From Zoroaster sp. YZ-2022 (taxonomy: Eukaryota; Echinodermata; Asteroidea; Forcipulatida; Zoroasteridae), in assembly GCA_029582265.1 (NCBI GenBank), contig CM055835.1, positions 11,959,498 through 12,023,497 on the forward strand: a DNA stretch of 64,000 nt, given 5' to 3'. Made by a program: the position numbers and the translations under genes. Shown piece by piece: positions 50,346 through 62,749 of the stretch. Below the pieces are notes generated by a model. It was not told where the DNA came from, searched no databases, and saw only the letters and a list, made by a program, of their open reading frames with translations. How positions within the stretch are numbered: position 1 is the first letter of the stretch; every line of letters begins with the position of its first letter.

Positions 50346-51419
50346 ATTAAGGAACCCTGCGAGAAGGGAATCGGTGATTCCGGAAGGCACTTTTTTTCCT
50401 TTTTTTAATTACTCAAACACCGTTGGGCCGATTACGCTGAAACTTCCTGATATCCTCAATGGAACCTTCTAGTTTGATATACTATAGTAACATCGAGATC
50501 AGCAAAGGTCACCCCCGACCGTGGGAAAGCTGGGCACCCAGCCAGAGCCCATTGACTCGTGCGCAAATCTAATGCCATTCGTTTGTGCACACATCTAATC
50601 CTTTGAAATTTCGCCGCCTAGCCAGCCTGGCTGGCCTTATCAATGTAATCTATGAATAATCCTACTGTAGAATGTGACCTGGGGACCTAGATTCATCTAA
50701 TTACAAAGCCAACCAGTGTTTTGTGTACAAATCTAAGCCCCGTTCACGTGTGTACAAATCTAAGCCCCTCTAAGCCCCGTTCACGTGTGTACAAATCTAA
50801 GCCCCGTTGTGTACAAATCTACATGTAGGCCCCCCCTTTCTGCCAAGAAAGGTCAGCTGGCTGATCTTCACAACCCTGGCTATCAATCATCCTACTGGAG
50901 GGTCCAGGCATGGAGGAAGAACTTCCTCCATGGTCCAGGGGACCTCCATTCATGAATTTAGACTGTTGGAAATCGGTTAGAAAAGGATTGCGTAGTGTAT
51001 TAGATCGTTAGAAAACGGATCGCGCGGTGTATTCTGCGCGTAATACAAAGTGCCCCTTCGGAGTCTCCTTATTCCGCTTGCGGTTGTGGGTGTTATTGTG
51101 GCTCGGAGGAGGTAACAAAGTGACAATACAGAATATAAGTTTTGTGTTAATGTTCAATTGAAATTGAAGTATTTATTAAAGAATAAAAGTTCGTCGAACT
51201 TGTATCCCCATTCATAAATGCCCAGTTGATTTTGTATTCAAAATTTCAATATCCACTGCCAATTGTAGTGTTAATGAGCCTATAGCTTGCTGTTCACGTA
51301 TTGGCGCGAAACCAAGGTCATCTTTTTCCTGAGTCAAATGCTTCCAGAGATCATTAGCTCAAACTAAGTGAATATATCAATGGGTTAATGAATTCTTTTG
51401 TATTTATTCTTTTGGGAAT
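50346..51419. other. host sequence with a short tandem repeat
   Basis: GTGTACAAATCTAAGCCCCG repeats about four times at 50725-50820. Remaining sequence shows no supported gene. Confidence 0.5.
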
Positions 51420-52060
51420 CCATAGCGGTGACATTTTAATTATGGCTATCATAGACATGGCGACTCAAACGGACAATAAATTCAATTGCTCACTTGTCAT
51501 TTTAAAGAGCTTTACAACACTGTGACCGACGTTATCAGAAGTCTATTACCTACACATAGGTATTAAAGACAATAAGCTGTATTTTCTATACCGTGGAAAA
51601 TCCGTGTGGTCTGTATAATATTATAGTAATCAGGGAAGCGTGTGTGCTGGGCACAAAATACTCAATAAAAACAGATTTGTTAAAAACGACCAAACCTTGG
51701 CATTTTAGTCAAGACAGGTTAATTAATTAAGAAAACGGTTAGAATATTGGTTAATCTGTAACCTGAATTTATTAAAGTGAAATAGAAATGGCGACTCTAA
51801 TGCACAATAAATTACCTTTGTTACTTATAGGTAGGTTAACGACAATAAGCTGTATTTTCTATACCGTGGAAAATCGTACCGTGTGGCCTGTATCATATTA
51901 TAGTAATCAGAGGCGTGTGCGCTTGGCACAAAATACTTTCTATAAAAACAGATTTGTTAAAACGACCAATCATTGGCATTTTATTCAAGATATTGAACAG
52001 ATTAATTAATTAAGAAATGGTTAGAAACAGAATATTGGTTAATAAATCCTGAATCTTTTA
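51420..52060 (+). repeat. two uninterrupted copies of repeat R1 (empty sites for D)
   Basis: At 51585-51620 and 51860-51895 the sequence runs ACCGTGGAAAATC... directly into ...CGTGTGGCCTGTAT. The second copy reads GGAAAATCGTACCGTGTGGC (51869-51888), exactly the D insertion point with a single ATCGTA. Further partial R1 copies lie at 52860-53170. Confidence 0.9.
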
Positions 52061-53490
52061 AGGCACTGGGCAAGATGAATCACGGACATTTATCCATCAA
52101 CGATTGGTTGTGTTTGATGTTTAAAACCGTGTCTTGCATCTGGAGGAAGCAGAATTGCGGACAGCTGTAGCAGCAGTACTCCTGCCCCCACCGCTGTCCA
52201 AGCTTTGCAACATCCCCAACTTGGGTCAATGTGTCACGCCCTTTCCCTCGTGTCCTCTCAGCCACCCTGGTCCCCCCGGCTAGCTGGGCATAGTTCATTT
52301 TTTATGACGGTTTTATCGCCTGTTGCTACGACGCTGAGGTCTTTATCCTGCGGAAAATACCAAGCGTCGAACCCATTTTATAAACGCCCATCTAGATTTT
52401 GTATTCAAAATTTCAATATCCAATGCCATTTGTGTTGCAAAAGAGCCAAATAATCCAACAAATCTAATGAGAATGGATGGCATTCCAACTTGGCTCGTGA
52501 GTTCGCATCACGTTATACAAACTTTAACACACTGATTGGTTCATTCCCACGTGGGGTATACTCACTTCCTAGATGGTTATTATCGCCGATATGAAATAGG
52601 CAGCCAGTATTTACCGGCCGTTAAAATACCCCCATGTGATCACATTTCGTCCAATCGGATTGTGTAACTGTATTGGGCATTTATAGACGTAAAATATTAT
52701 TACCGATATGGCCTATATTATTAATGAACCTATGTAACTTACCATATTGTTCATTACATTAGCACATACAATTATTAATAATACCATAATTGTTTTCTGA
52801 GCCAAATGCTACCAAAATTAAATTAGCTCAAACTACGTCAAATATATCAACAGGTTAATCAGATTTCTTTTGTATTCATTCTTTTGAAAATCCATCGTGA
52901 TGACATTTTAATTATGACTTTCAACTGAAATAGAAATGGTGACGCACAAAAAATTCAATTACTTGCTACACATTTTTATTATTGCTGATAGACCAATGTT
53001 TTTATTATTGCTGATAGTCCAATGATAAGTTCCTTTGTATTCATTTTTTTGGAAATCCATCGTGATGACATTTTAATTATGGCTATAAACTGAAATAGAA
53101 ATGGTGACTCCAACGCACAATAAATTCAATTACTCACTACAAATTGTTATTTTATTGCTGATAAAAGCTTTACAACCTCTTGACTTGCTTTATCAGAAAT
53201 CTATTAGACCAAAAAAGTCTCCGGTTTCTGGTCTCCATGCCGACCAGACCCACGCGTCGACATTGGGGTTTTAATTTTTTTAAATTTTTTTTATATTTAT
53301 TTATTACTTTGAAACGATGACCAATTGCAGCCAAAATTGCTGTATCGATTGAAATTGTCCTTTGAACGAAATTTTCACATAAGGGTATGAACGTTTGTCG
53401 ATTTGTCAGGCCTCTCTTAGCCACCATCCTTTTTGTATGGGACATTTGGCCTATTTACAATTAACCGAGTGTATGTATCACGTATTTCAC
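52061..53490. other. host sequence; R1 fragments and MITE copy
   Basis: Partial R1 copies at about 52860-52960 and 53035-53170 (GATGACATTTTAATTATGAC-like) and the MITE-like copy at 53213-53480. No gene identified. Confidence 0.5.
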
Positions 53491-53492
53491 TG

Positions 53493-53890
53493 GTTGGCCT
53501 TATCCACGATAAATACGAAAATGAGGCTGTAATTCTCACAACCACATTCTACACCACACCAAGAGACGGGTGGCCCGTGGGGAGAGGTGGGGAAAACAAT
53601 TCATTGATACATAAAGTATTGTCGTGAAATGTCACTATTATTAGAGTGAGACGTGTTACACTCTGTGGAACATGGTAGGCCCCTATAATATCCGCTTCAT
53701 CGACATACTGACTGAGGATATCATTCCTTGGGTTTCGCTTCAAGTTCATATGGGATATTTCCCGAAATAATTGACCTTAGATTATTGTTAATAGTCCATT
53801 CTATAGGTACTGTTATTTGACAATCAATTAATTTATCATGATCATGTTTTTTTATGACGAGGTCAACTATTTTGTGAAATATCTTATTTT
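53493..53890 (+). repeat. dispersed repeat R5, copy 2
   Basis: Near-identical to 45523-45900, differing by scattered single bases and a small insertion near 53860. Confidence 0.9.
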
Positions 53891-55947
53891 GAGTAACTAA
53901 CATTTTCTTCAGTAAGGAAAAAACAAAATAGGTATATGTAGGTAAATTTTGTGAATTTGTTCGGTACATTATATACCCCCATATTTTTTCCGGTACATTC
54001 ACCAAACTTATTCCCCCTCCTCCACTCTGAAAATGCAGTCTACGGTGCTTACTTTACCCCCTTTAACCCCATCCCTTCCCCTGGCGCTCAGCAAATTATT
54101 TAGGATCGGACATTTCAACATTGGGCTGGTGTGCACGTTTAATGTTTCGTTTGCTCGTTGTTTTTTAATCAATGTTTATTGCTGTTAAAACAAAAATCGT
54201 TGTCTGCCTGTTAGAAAAACTACTAGTATAGACATATATTATAGAAACCGTATTTACGAACATCACTGTTACATCTAGTCCTCAAGGGTCCATCGTCTCT
54301 TAGATCCGACCTGCACGCACACAGTGATAATGAGGTACATGAAGTTTCACTCGATTATTAAATCATAAAGGTAACAATGTGACAACGCAGAATCTTTTAT
54401 GTTCATGTCCAAGTGAAATATTACTGAAGTATTATAATGTAAAACGTTATTACCTGTGTATTGTTAAAAAAAATTAAATTTTGGCTTCCCAAAGGAGTTG
54501 TTTTTTTCAATGGCGCAGACCCAAATTTGGAATTTTTTTTGATTTTTTTGTTTGGGCCCAAAAGGTTCTTTTTTAAAACCCAAATTAATGATTTTGTATG
54601 ACCTTTGGGGTCTATTCCCCATATAAAAAAGGCTGTGTTTTATATATCGGGGGAAATCATACCACGTGATCATAGGTACCAAATGGGGGAATGCGGGGGT
54701 TTGGTTACATTAAAAAAAGCAATTTTTTTAAAACTACCAGTAGTTGGAAAAATCAAAAATTTGTATAATAACATATGGGTCTTGAACCCCCAAAATTCCT
54801 CTAACCCTCCATTGGGTTGTTTTTTGATTTTTTAACCGTTTTTTGTGCGTTGCCCGGGGAAAAGGGGGTTCAACTGGGTCCCCTAACTCCCTCACTTGTC
54901 TTTTTTGTTCACCCCGACCGATGGGCTTAAAAGACGGTTTTTATTGGCCCGGGGGCCCAATCTCAACTTTTCCTTCCCGCACGGGACGTTTTCAATGATC
55001 TGAAATTTTTTCCCCCATACCGATATTCGGTGGCAATTTTGGCCTTCTAAAAGGAAAGAGTTGCAGAAACCTGTCCCCCAGGCATAGGCTTTTGGACTGC
55101 AGCAGGTTGTATTAAAAACCCCTTTTTGTATCCCTGCAAATAAAGGGGTTGATAACCAAATTGAAAAATTTAAATGTTTAACGAAGTAATTTAAGGAGGT
55201 CAATATCGGAAATTTTTGGACAAAAATTTAAACCAAATTCTTTCGGGTTACGTAAGGGAAGTTGGAAAGGGCCCAATCATCCTGAAATATTTTTTGTCTA
55301 AAGGCTCTCATTTCAGAGAAAAAAAAAATAGTTCCGACAGCAATTTTTTTCCCCTCTGTTTTTTAAAAATTGTGAATGCTTGTTAAAACCCTTATTCATG
55401 AGGGTTTTGTATAATATTATATCTCGATTCAAATAATGTAACATACAAAAAAAAAGCAGGTTTGCCCAACTTTACCAATATTTTTTTTCCCCGTTAATTT
55501 TTCAGACAGAAAAATGACTAGATAAAACCCGTCAATCGTGACGTGTGTTTGGTTTATTATACAGGCATAGCGAAAACAAGTTAATGATAAATGATAAAAC
55601 AGACGTGAACTATGCGGGACATTGACAACTGCAAGGGTTTGTTCGGGAAGGGCCGCCTTCATAATTCTTTTTTTTCCCCCTCAAACAGTTTCCCCCTGAT
55701 CATCTTCTTGTGTTTAATATCAATTGGATCAAAAAGCATCTAAAAAAAACAGACCAAGAAAATTGACTGTTAAAAAAAAACAATTGACTTTTAAAAAAAC
55801 ATGATGTCACCATCTGGTTTTGGTGACGACATTTGGGGTTCCCTTTGGGTAAGTTATCTGAAGATCAGCTATTGGGGGACGAGTTTTAAAAGGAAGCCGT
55901 CCTTTTTTAATTTTTGTTGGGGTGTTTTTGTTTTTGTTTTTTTTTGC

Positions 55948-56110
55948 GGGAGAAGATAAAGTGGGGGTCGGGCTCACTCCCCAAAACCCCCCCCCCGCCC
56001 CCCTTTGGCCCCCCGCCCCCCCTTTTTCCCCAAAACCCGGGTTTAAAACCCGGGGTTTGCATCCCGGGTCTTTTTATTTTTTAAAGCCCCGGGGATTTCC
56101 TCGCCCCTCA
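55948..56110. repeat. left terminal repeat of Polinton C
   Basis: Inverted counterpart of 9835-9998: GGCTCACTCCCC, CCCCGCCCCCCTTTGGCCCC and the CCCGGGTCTTT...CCTCGCC end. Run lengths differ, as throughout this region. Confidence 0.75.
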
Positions 56111-56170
56111 AAAAATTGTTTTAAAAAAAAAATAATTTAAAAAATTTGTTTTTAAAATAAATCTAGTGGA

Positions 56171-56515
56171 TGATTAAGACGTTTGGGAAAATTTTTATCG
56201 GGTGGAAATTTGAATTGAAAATTTTCTAGCAGAATATCGGTGGAACTGGAGGTGGATTGAGGGGGGAAAAAAAAAAGGCCCATTATAACGGAAAAGAATA
56301 AAAAAAACAGCATAAAAACGCCAAATTTAACTTGGGAAAAAAAGGGTTTTTAAAAAATTTTAAAAAAATTCCCCCACGAACATTTCAGGGGAAAAAGGGG
56401 ACACATAAAAAGACTACATCGCCGCCTTTAAAAAGGTTTTACGCGCCCGAAAAGATTGGAGTTTTGATGAACCACCCATCGAGGGCGGAATGTATTTGAG
56501 GCAGCGAAGTTGACG
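56171..56515 (+). pseudogene. SAP-like gene remnant
   Basis: The recognisable end encodes a KDYIAAFKKVL-like helix and GGMYLRQR (about 56410-56510), corresponding to RKDYINAIKRFL and GGSYLRQ in B. The rest is too corrupted to read. Confidence 0.5.
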
Positions 56516-56524
56516 CCGCCCGCC

Positions 56525-58180
56525 ATGAAAGAAAAAACCCAAGGTCTTGTTTAAGGGTTTAAAAGATTGCCAAATTTAAACCCTTTCAGATTTTGGAATT
56601 TGGGGGGATAAAGTTTATGATTTTTTGCAGATTCAATTGCATAAAGAAAAACCGGAAGGCGATCGATTATGACTTTCCATCTTTTTCCCAATAAAAGCTA
56701 CTCCTTTTACTCACCCGAACGTTGAAGAGGGCCAAACCACACCCTTTTGGGGAAATTTCCCAAAAGGCTATAAAAAAAGGGACTCACAACGGTTCTGGAT
56801 ACCATAGATCGTGTTAAAACTATGAAAATTTCCCCAATGCTCGATATAAACCCTTTTGAGGGGCGGTTCTTATAAAAAACTCCCAAAAAAATATATAAGA
56901 GAAAAAAAAAGCAGCATCAAGGGTAAAAAAAAGGACGCTTTTTCTGCGAGGGGGTTACGTTCTCTTTTTCCCCCGGGGGAAAAATCCCAGATAGTTTTTA
57001 ATATCCTTTTGGAAGAGGGTTTTAAAATTTGACGGGATCGATGCCCCCCGATCACCGGTAAAAAAAGGAAAACAAAACAAGTTGGCTATAAACTTTTTTT
57101 ACGAAAATTCAATCGTAGTTTACCGGCTTAGGGGATCAACCCGCGACTATGGCCCCAATTTAATTTAGAATTCACGGGGAAAAAAACCGCCTTTTACTTT
57201 TGGGATAAAGGGTTTAAAACCCGTTTATTTTTCGACCAAACGAAAATAAAGATAGTAAACATTTTTTGGTGGATGTTTACACGGTTACACCCCCAACCCC
57301 TGCCCCAAAACACTTTCCCCCGAGGGGGGAAATTTGGGGAGAGGTTAAAATCTTGATGCCGATCGAGGGTAAAATAATATGCGTTTTCAACATTTTTAAA
57401 AAGATGAAAGTTGTTTTCATTTTTAAAAAAGTTTTTTAAAAAGATTTGTACAAGCTCATGAAGAACCCCTTTTTTTGGGAAAAACGATGGAAAATTTGAA
57501 ATCGAGTCAAGGAATTAATGGGATAAAAACGTATCCGAAAAGAAAATCGCAAAAGCCATCTTTTTAATTTCCCAAGATTTTCGATTACGATCTGGCGGCT
57601 ATTCATCCCTACTAAACTCACACTAAACCCCCCGGTATACGTCGGAATAAAGGCGTGCTAGATTTATCTAAACTTTAATGTCGTTTTTTATTACAATCTT
57701 TTAAAAAAGCAAATACGGCAAGGGGTGAAATTTTTACTTTGGGGATACGGACGCTTATTACTCAATATTCAAACAAAATTTAGAGGACATGTCGATTTTA
57801 GTAGTTACCCAAAAAATCTTTTCCCTTTTCCGACGCTAAAAAAAAAGATTATCGGTAAATTTAAAGACAGACATCGGAACTCTTTTTCTGAATTTTTTGG
57901 GGTCAGCCCCAAAAATGTACTGGATACTTTTTTGAACGAGGAATTTTTAAGAAAAGCCAAGGGCTTAAAAAACAAGTTTTAAAAAAGAAATTATGCAGGC
58001 ATTTAAACAATTTTTATCTCAAAAAGACTTTTTCCTTTTATGAATTTTATTAGAAATAAAAAACATATCATTTTCACGACACGCGTCAATGAAAATCCTT
58101 ATCGCCGCTGGATAAAAAGGGGATACCCCGGACGGAATTCATTTTTATCTTACGGTCATTATAAATTACAAAACCTTTAA
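56525..58180 (+). pseudogene. PolB remnant with a large internal deletion
   Basis: Recognisable pieces: an FHIFKKMKV-like block near 57390, motif B (KDLYKLMKNP, 57435-57470), motif C region (GDTDAY, 57738-57756), a KLIGKFKDR-like block near 57850 and the YGHYKL end near 58165. Sequence corresponding to about 19470-21100 of B, including the exonuclease and motif A, is absent between 57400 and 57430. Not a functional polymerase. Confidence 0.65.
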
Positions 58181-58199
58181 ATAAAAAAAAAAAACAGCT

Positions 58200-59590
58200 C
58201 AAATTATATGTAACGGGGTTTTTTGGGAAACCTTTAAAAAATATCTCAGAAACCCATAAAATATATCGACGTAAAGCAAATTTCATTTTTCCCATTGGAG
58301 AAAGTTTTTAAAATATCAACGACGAAGCAAATCTATTGTCAAAAGTTTTTTCCTGAGCACTTTTAAAAATGGTTTGATGACGTGGTTGCTGGCGGGCGAT
58401 GATTCAATGGCGAAGCGAATTTTTTGTAAAAGGCCCCTAAAAATGATCGTTTTAAAAAATTTAGTTTTTTGGGATTTTGGTTTTGGGGGCTAATTCAATG
58501 AGTCTATAACAATATAAAAAATTGAATACCATATTCAGTAGTCATTATGAAAAATACCCCAGTGAGGTTTTTCCCAAAACTAGATGGTCATTATCCAAAA
58601 AAGATGGTTTCGTTTTTGATTTTACGTCGGCATAGTTCAATTGGGGACCCCAATTTGGTTGGGAAATTTTTAAAAAAATTGGGTTCAAGTTTTTTTTGCG
58701 TACGAACTACGGATCCCAACTTTTTGTTTGCCCCCAAATCCCAAGTAAAAGGTGGAAATTATTCAATCTAAAAGTTTTTTGTTAAATTTATCCCTTATTT
58801 TTTCAATTTCCAAATGACTACTAATTTTAAAGAGTTTTACCTTCGCTGATGGTGTTATAGACCGGTCTGAAAAGGGTTATATTTTAATAAAGCAAAAAAA
58901 ACGTCCCCCCCTATATTTTTTTTAAAGAAATTTATATTTTTAAAACATAATAAATATACAATGTTGTGGGATGGTAGGTCCAGGTCAACAAATTCCATTG
59001 TGGTAAAGTTTATACTCAAAATATTTTTTAATTTAAAACAAATTAATTTTTTAAAAATGAAATAATAAATATTTTTGGGGAATTTCTTTTTGTTTTTTAA
59101 AACCTTAAACTAGTATACTTTTCCCAAAATGAGAATTTTTGGAAAACACCCTTTTTCAAAAAAATTTCAAAAAATTAATCAATCAAGATAAGGGGAACGT
59201 GGGGAACAGGTGTTGGTAAACCACCATAAAGGAGGGGAACCCAAACCGGAAATTAAAGCCCCATTTAACCGGGGAAAGGAAGAAAACTATTGTTTTTTCT
59301 CATAAAAACAATCTATTGAAAACAGGGTTTTGGACTATCTAGTACGTCAATAGCTCATTGACGGGGAAAAAAAATTTATTGACTAAAAGAGTCACCAAAC
59401 CTTTTTTTGGGAATTCGAAGAGGGCGTGGGTCAAAAATTTCAAGATTTTTCCCAAAGAGGGGTTATAGCATAATCTCGATGGAATAAAGTCAAATTTTTT
59501 GGGGCGGTAATTCGGTACTGATTGGAAATTATTTGAAAATTTTTCCAAAAGATCAAAGTGGGCCCTTCTAAATAAAAAAGGGGGGTTGTT
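58200..59590. other. extra segment in C between PolB and integrase
   Basis: Polinton B has overlapping PolB and integrase ends; C has about 1.4 kb here. A forward ORF (58547-58771, start MKNTPVRFF) and a reverse ORF (59339-59548) are present, neither recognised. Sequence quality is poor. Confidence 0.35.
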
Positions 59591-59599
59591 TTTTTGCTA

Positions 59600-60470
59600 C
59601 AGTAAAATTTTTAATGGCGTATTTTTTAATGGACCTTTGGGGACCCGTCGGGGCCCCAAAAATTTCGTGTTCACCCTCGCCAGGCGTAAAAAATTTTCAA
59701 CGAGCCCCGTTTAGAATTTTTTTCCTTTTTTCCCATTGTATTGTCGGATGGGGCTGGATTTTGCTCAACTAATATTTGTTTAATGGCATCTCTGGAAATC
59801 CAATGGTCTGGTTTTTTTGTTATTTAAAGCTTTTATTCCGGTACCCCTATTTCCCCATTTCTAGATCTTGCATTTTTACCATTTTTGCGCGTATTGAAAA
59901 AATCTTCGGCTGGGGTTCTTTTAATCGTTCCACGATGCCCTGCCTCTAGGGATTTGACCTCGCCTTTTGTATCTTTACCCCTTTTTTTTCCTTATTAGGG
60001 CTTTTACGCCCCCATAAATTTTTTTTTCCCGGATCGATTTTTGGTTTTTAAATTTCGGGACCCTTTTGTAATTTATTTCAATGTTACCGATTTTGCGCGG
60101 CAGTTTTGTCAATCAACGGTTCGGTTTTTTATCCCCGCTGGTTTCCCGTGGGAAATTTTTAAACGTACTTGTTTTTTTTTACCGATTGTACCGTGAGGAA
60201 TAAAAAAAAATCAGCCTGAGGGCCCTTCGTTTGGTTTTTTTTGGGAGAGCTTTGCGCTGGTCGGCCTGGGGATGTTTTTGGGGAAGGGAACAAACCGCCA
60301 AACTTTTGTTTTTTTAAACCACTGTCGAGTTGTACTTTCAAAAATTTTTAGTTTTTGGCAAACTAATCGCCCCAAAGCCCTTTAAATCCTTTCGGGCTTT
60401 TTGGTTTTTGGTTTTTAACTTGTAGATTATCCATTTTTTTTTATTTTTTTTTTGGGGAAAATTTTTAAAA
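59600..60470 (-). pseudogene. integrase remnant
   Basis: Stretches match the B integrase on the minus strand, notably GGGGCTGGATTTTGCTCAAC (59748-59767; compare 22187-22203) and a region near 59930 corresponding to the catalytic glutamate helix. Frames are broken throughout. Confidence 0.55.
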
Positions 60471-60499
60471 TTTTTGGGTAAATTTTTTTGGGAAAAACC

Positions 60500-60990
60500 C
60501 AGTTTTTCGGCCCGCCCGTAGCCGTGAGCTTTAGACTTCGCTTACACCCATTTTTCCCCAAAACGGGGGTTTTTATTTTAAACACCTTTCTAGCGGCCAT
60601 GCTAAAAAAGCGGTTATAATTCTACAACGCCTCCGTGATAGGCTGCATTGACGATGTTTTGGTATCTAGCGCAGACATTTTATATTATAGACAATTTTTT
60701 TTTTTAAATTTTTTTTTAAAAAACCATTTGGGGGTTTTTTGATGATAATCGTCCTCTTTTAAAAAATTGTGACCAGATACCAAAACCTCTCATGCCCAAG
60801 GTGACGAAAAAAACCCTCATTGAGTTTTTTTTTTGATTTTCGAAAAAACCCTTCGTAAAATCGCCTTTTTTATTTTTTTAAAAACACTTTTCTGGACCAT
60901 GCTATAAATAACGGTTAAAATTTCCCAAAACACATCCGTGATGGGCTGCATTAGATTTGCTCGTTTTCAACCAAAAGAATTTTATATTAT
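60500..60990 (-). pseudogene. small two-helix membrane protein, two tandem remnants
   Basis: Two segments (60530-60690 and 60845-60990) share ...GCTATAAATAACGGTTA/GCGGTTATAATTCTACAACG and CCGTGAT-GGGCTGCATT blocks and correspond to the B gene at 22932-23180. The first has ATG near 60680 after a TAATATAAA motif. Confidence 0.5.
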
Positions 60991-61084
60991 GGGCAATTTT
61001 TTTTTACCCATTTCGAAGGGGATCAACATCTTTGTCTCGGGGATGGTGAAACATTTTTTAGGGGTTTGGGGGTTGATTGCGGGG

Positions 61085-61385
61085 CAATTTTTTAAAGGTT
61101 TTTTTTGGGTCAGGTTTGGTTTTTTGTAGATAAAATATGAAACCCCCAACGACCGCTACTCCCAGACCGATGAAAAGGCGTTTACTCCCGCCCTTTTTCT
61201 TTTCGCACTCAAAAGATGTGTTTGGCTCAATAGCGTCGTCGGGGTTTTTTTTTCCTTTTTTTTTTCTTTTTATTAAATTCCGCGAGGCTTTTACCACCCG
61301 GGACTCTGTTGGGATTTTTTTTTTTTGCGGTGTTTTTTCGTTCCCCGGGTTTAGGGGTTGTCGCCTCCTTTTCTCTCCTCCATCT
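61085..61385 (-). pseudogene. small basic/TM protein remnant
   Basis: Colinear with the A gene at 1221-1520 (AACGACCGCTACTCCCAGAC and GATGTGTTTGGCTC blocks are identical), with run-type changes breaking the frame. Confidence 0.7.
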
Positions 61386-61429
61386 CTTTATAATCTAAAA
61401 GAACTTTTTTTTTTTAAAAGCCCGAAATT

Positions 61430-61850
61430 AGCGCCCTGTAATTGGCGCTAATTTCCGAAATTTTTATATTCATAAATCCGCAAGAGAGGGTTTTTTCAAA
61501 AATTAATTAAATCATTTTCCCAATGATCGTAAATTGGTATCCCATCACATGGGTCAATTTTTAATCCGGATCCCAGCCCAGCGTAAAGTTAGACCGATGA
61601 GCCCAAAGCTATCATTTGAAGTTTCGCTTGATCGTGCGTATAATTTACCCTGTTCTCCCTTTTTAAAAGTTTCAATTTTTAAATGGTAAAATTTTCCCAA
61701 AATTATTTTCGGGAGCCTTCCAACTACGACTTAACAATCGATCGCTGGCTTATTGTCAATTGGTATGGCGGTAGGGCAAATTTTTCAACGCAACTTTTTT
61801 GCGGCGTTGTTTTTTGCAACTTCTTTCATTATTATAAAAAACTTGTTATA
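61430..61850 (-). pseudogene. conserved Polinton protein remnant
   Basis: Colinear with A 1555-2011, including CAACAATCGATCGCTG-like and TTATTGTCAATTGGTAT blocks. Frame destroyed. Confidence 0.65.
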
Positions 61851-62004
61851 TTTTTAAAAATTTGCTTCCCCCTAGTCAAGGGTTTTTATAAATTCATCAT
61901 TTACGTAAATATTTATGAATCAAAAAAAATCCCCCGTACCAAACAGTTTTAAATCAAAAACTAAAACATTCTATTAGCATATTTACCCTTTCTTATTATA
62001 ATTT

Positions 62005-62125
62005 TTTACAAGTAACTTATTTTGGACCTATAAAAGTAACCTGTCAAGGCCCCACTAAAACCTGTAAAGTGACCTGTAAAATGACCTACTACGACCTATC
62101 AAGGGACCTGCCCAAGTGACTCGCT
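62005..62125. repeat. A-type ~21-bp tandem repeat
   Basis: AAAGTGACC / ACCTACTACGACCTATCAAG units at the same position as in A, followed by GACTCGCTGCAACC. Confidence 0.75.
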
Positions 62126-62144
62126 GCAACCCGGTCAGACCCTC

Positions 62145-62722
62145 TAGTATTTCGTAATTGGTTGGTTGATCCTTTTTAAAATCAACGAAAATGTTTGGCC
62201 TTTTTTTTTTGGTTTAAATTTTCCCATTCTGGTCTCTTGGCCCGGGTAACGCCTTTTCTCGAAAAAATTTTTTCGAACGGGGTCTCTATTTTTACAATAA
62301 AATATACAAACCATTTTTAGTTGCCTCTAAATTTTTCAACACGCTGTTATTTTTTTGAAAAGAATCCAGCTGTGTTTGGCTTTCTCCCGTTTGGCCAACT
62401 CGCGGGATCATGCATTTATTATTCTCGTCGTATTTTCTATGTTTTAACGCTTTGGTTGCGGAGCAGTCGTCGATGATAAACAGATGATAAAGGCATAACT
62501 CTGTCCAGCGTCGAATCGCTCAAGTCGTTAATGTACACTCGCTCATCGTTCCAAATCCACCTTCTGTTTTGGTAGGCGAGATTTTCGGCAATGGTCAATG
62601 GGTTGACTATATGCTCAAAATTTTCACGATTTTTTTTCTTTTTCCCAATGATTTAAAATTCTGTTTTTCCCATCCGGTCTGACCGCAAATCAATGCGGGT
62701 TAAAAATTTTCGGAACATGTTT
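62145..62722 (-). pseudogene. packaging ATPase remnant
   Basis: Matches A 2347-2963 with local run changes and small deletions; a Walker B region (CAGTCGTCGATGATAAACAG) is recognisable at 62463-62482, the Walker A region near 62670-62690. Confidence 0.7.
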
Positions 62723-62749
62723 AATAATTTTCAACTTTGATTTTTTTTA

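Noticed and set aside
51788..52009. 73-codon ORF beginning MATLMHNKL
   Set aside because: Lies wholly in repeat R1; similar fragments flank D; no conserved protein.
54464..60341. Numerous short ORFs of 60-80 codons
   Set aside because: Region of homopolymer-type errors; ORFs without match to the Polinton gene order are not trusted.
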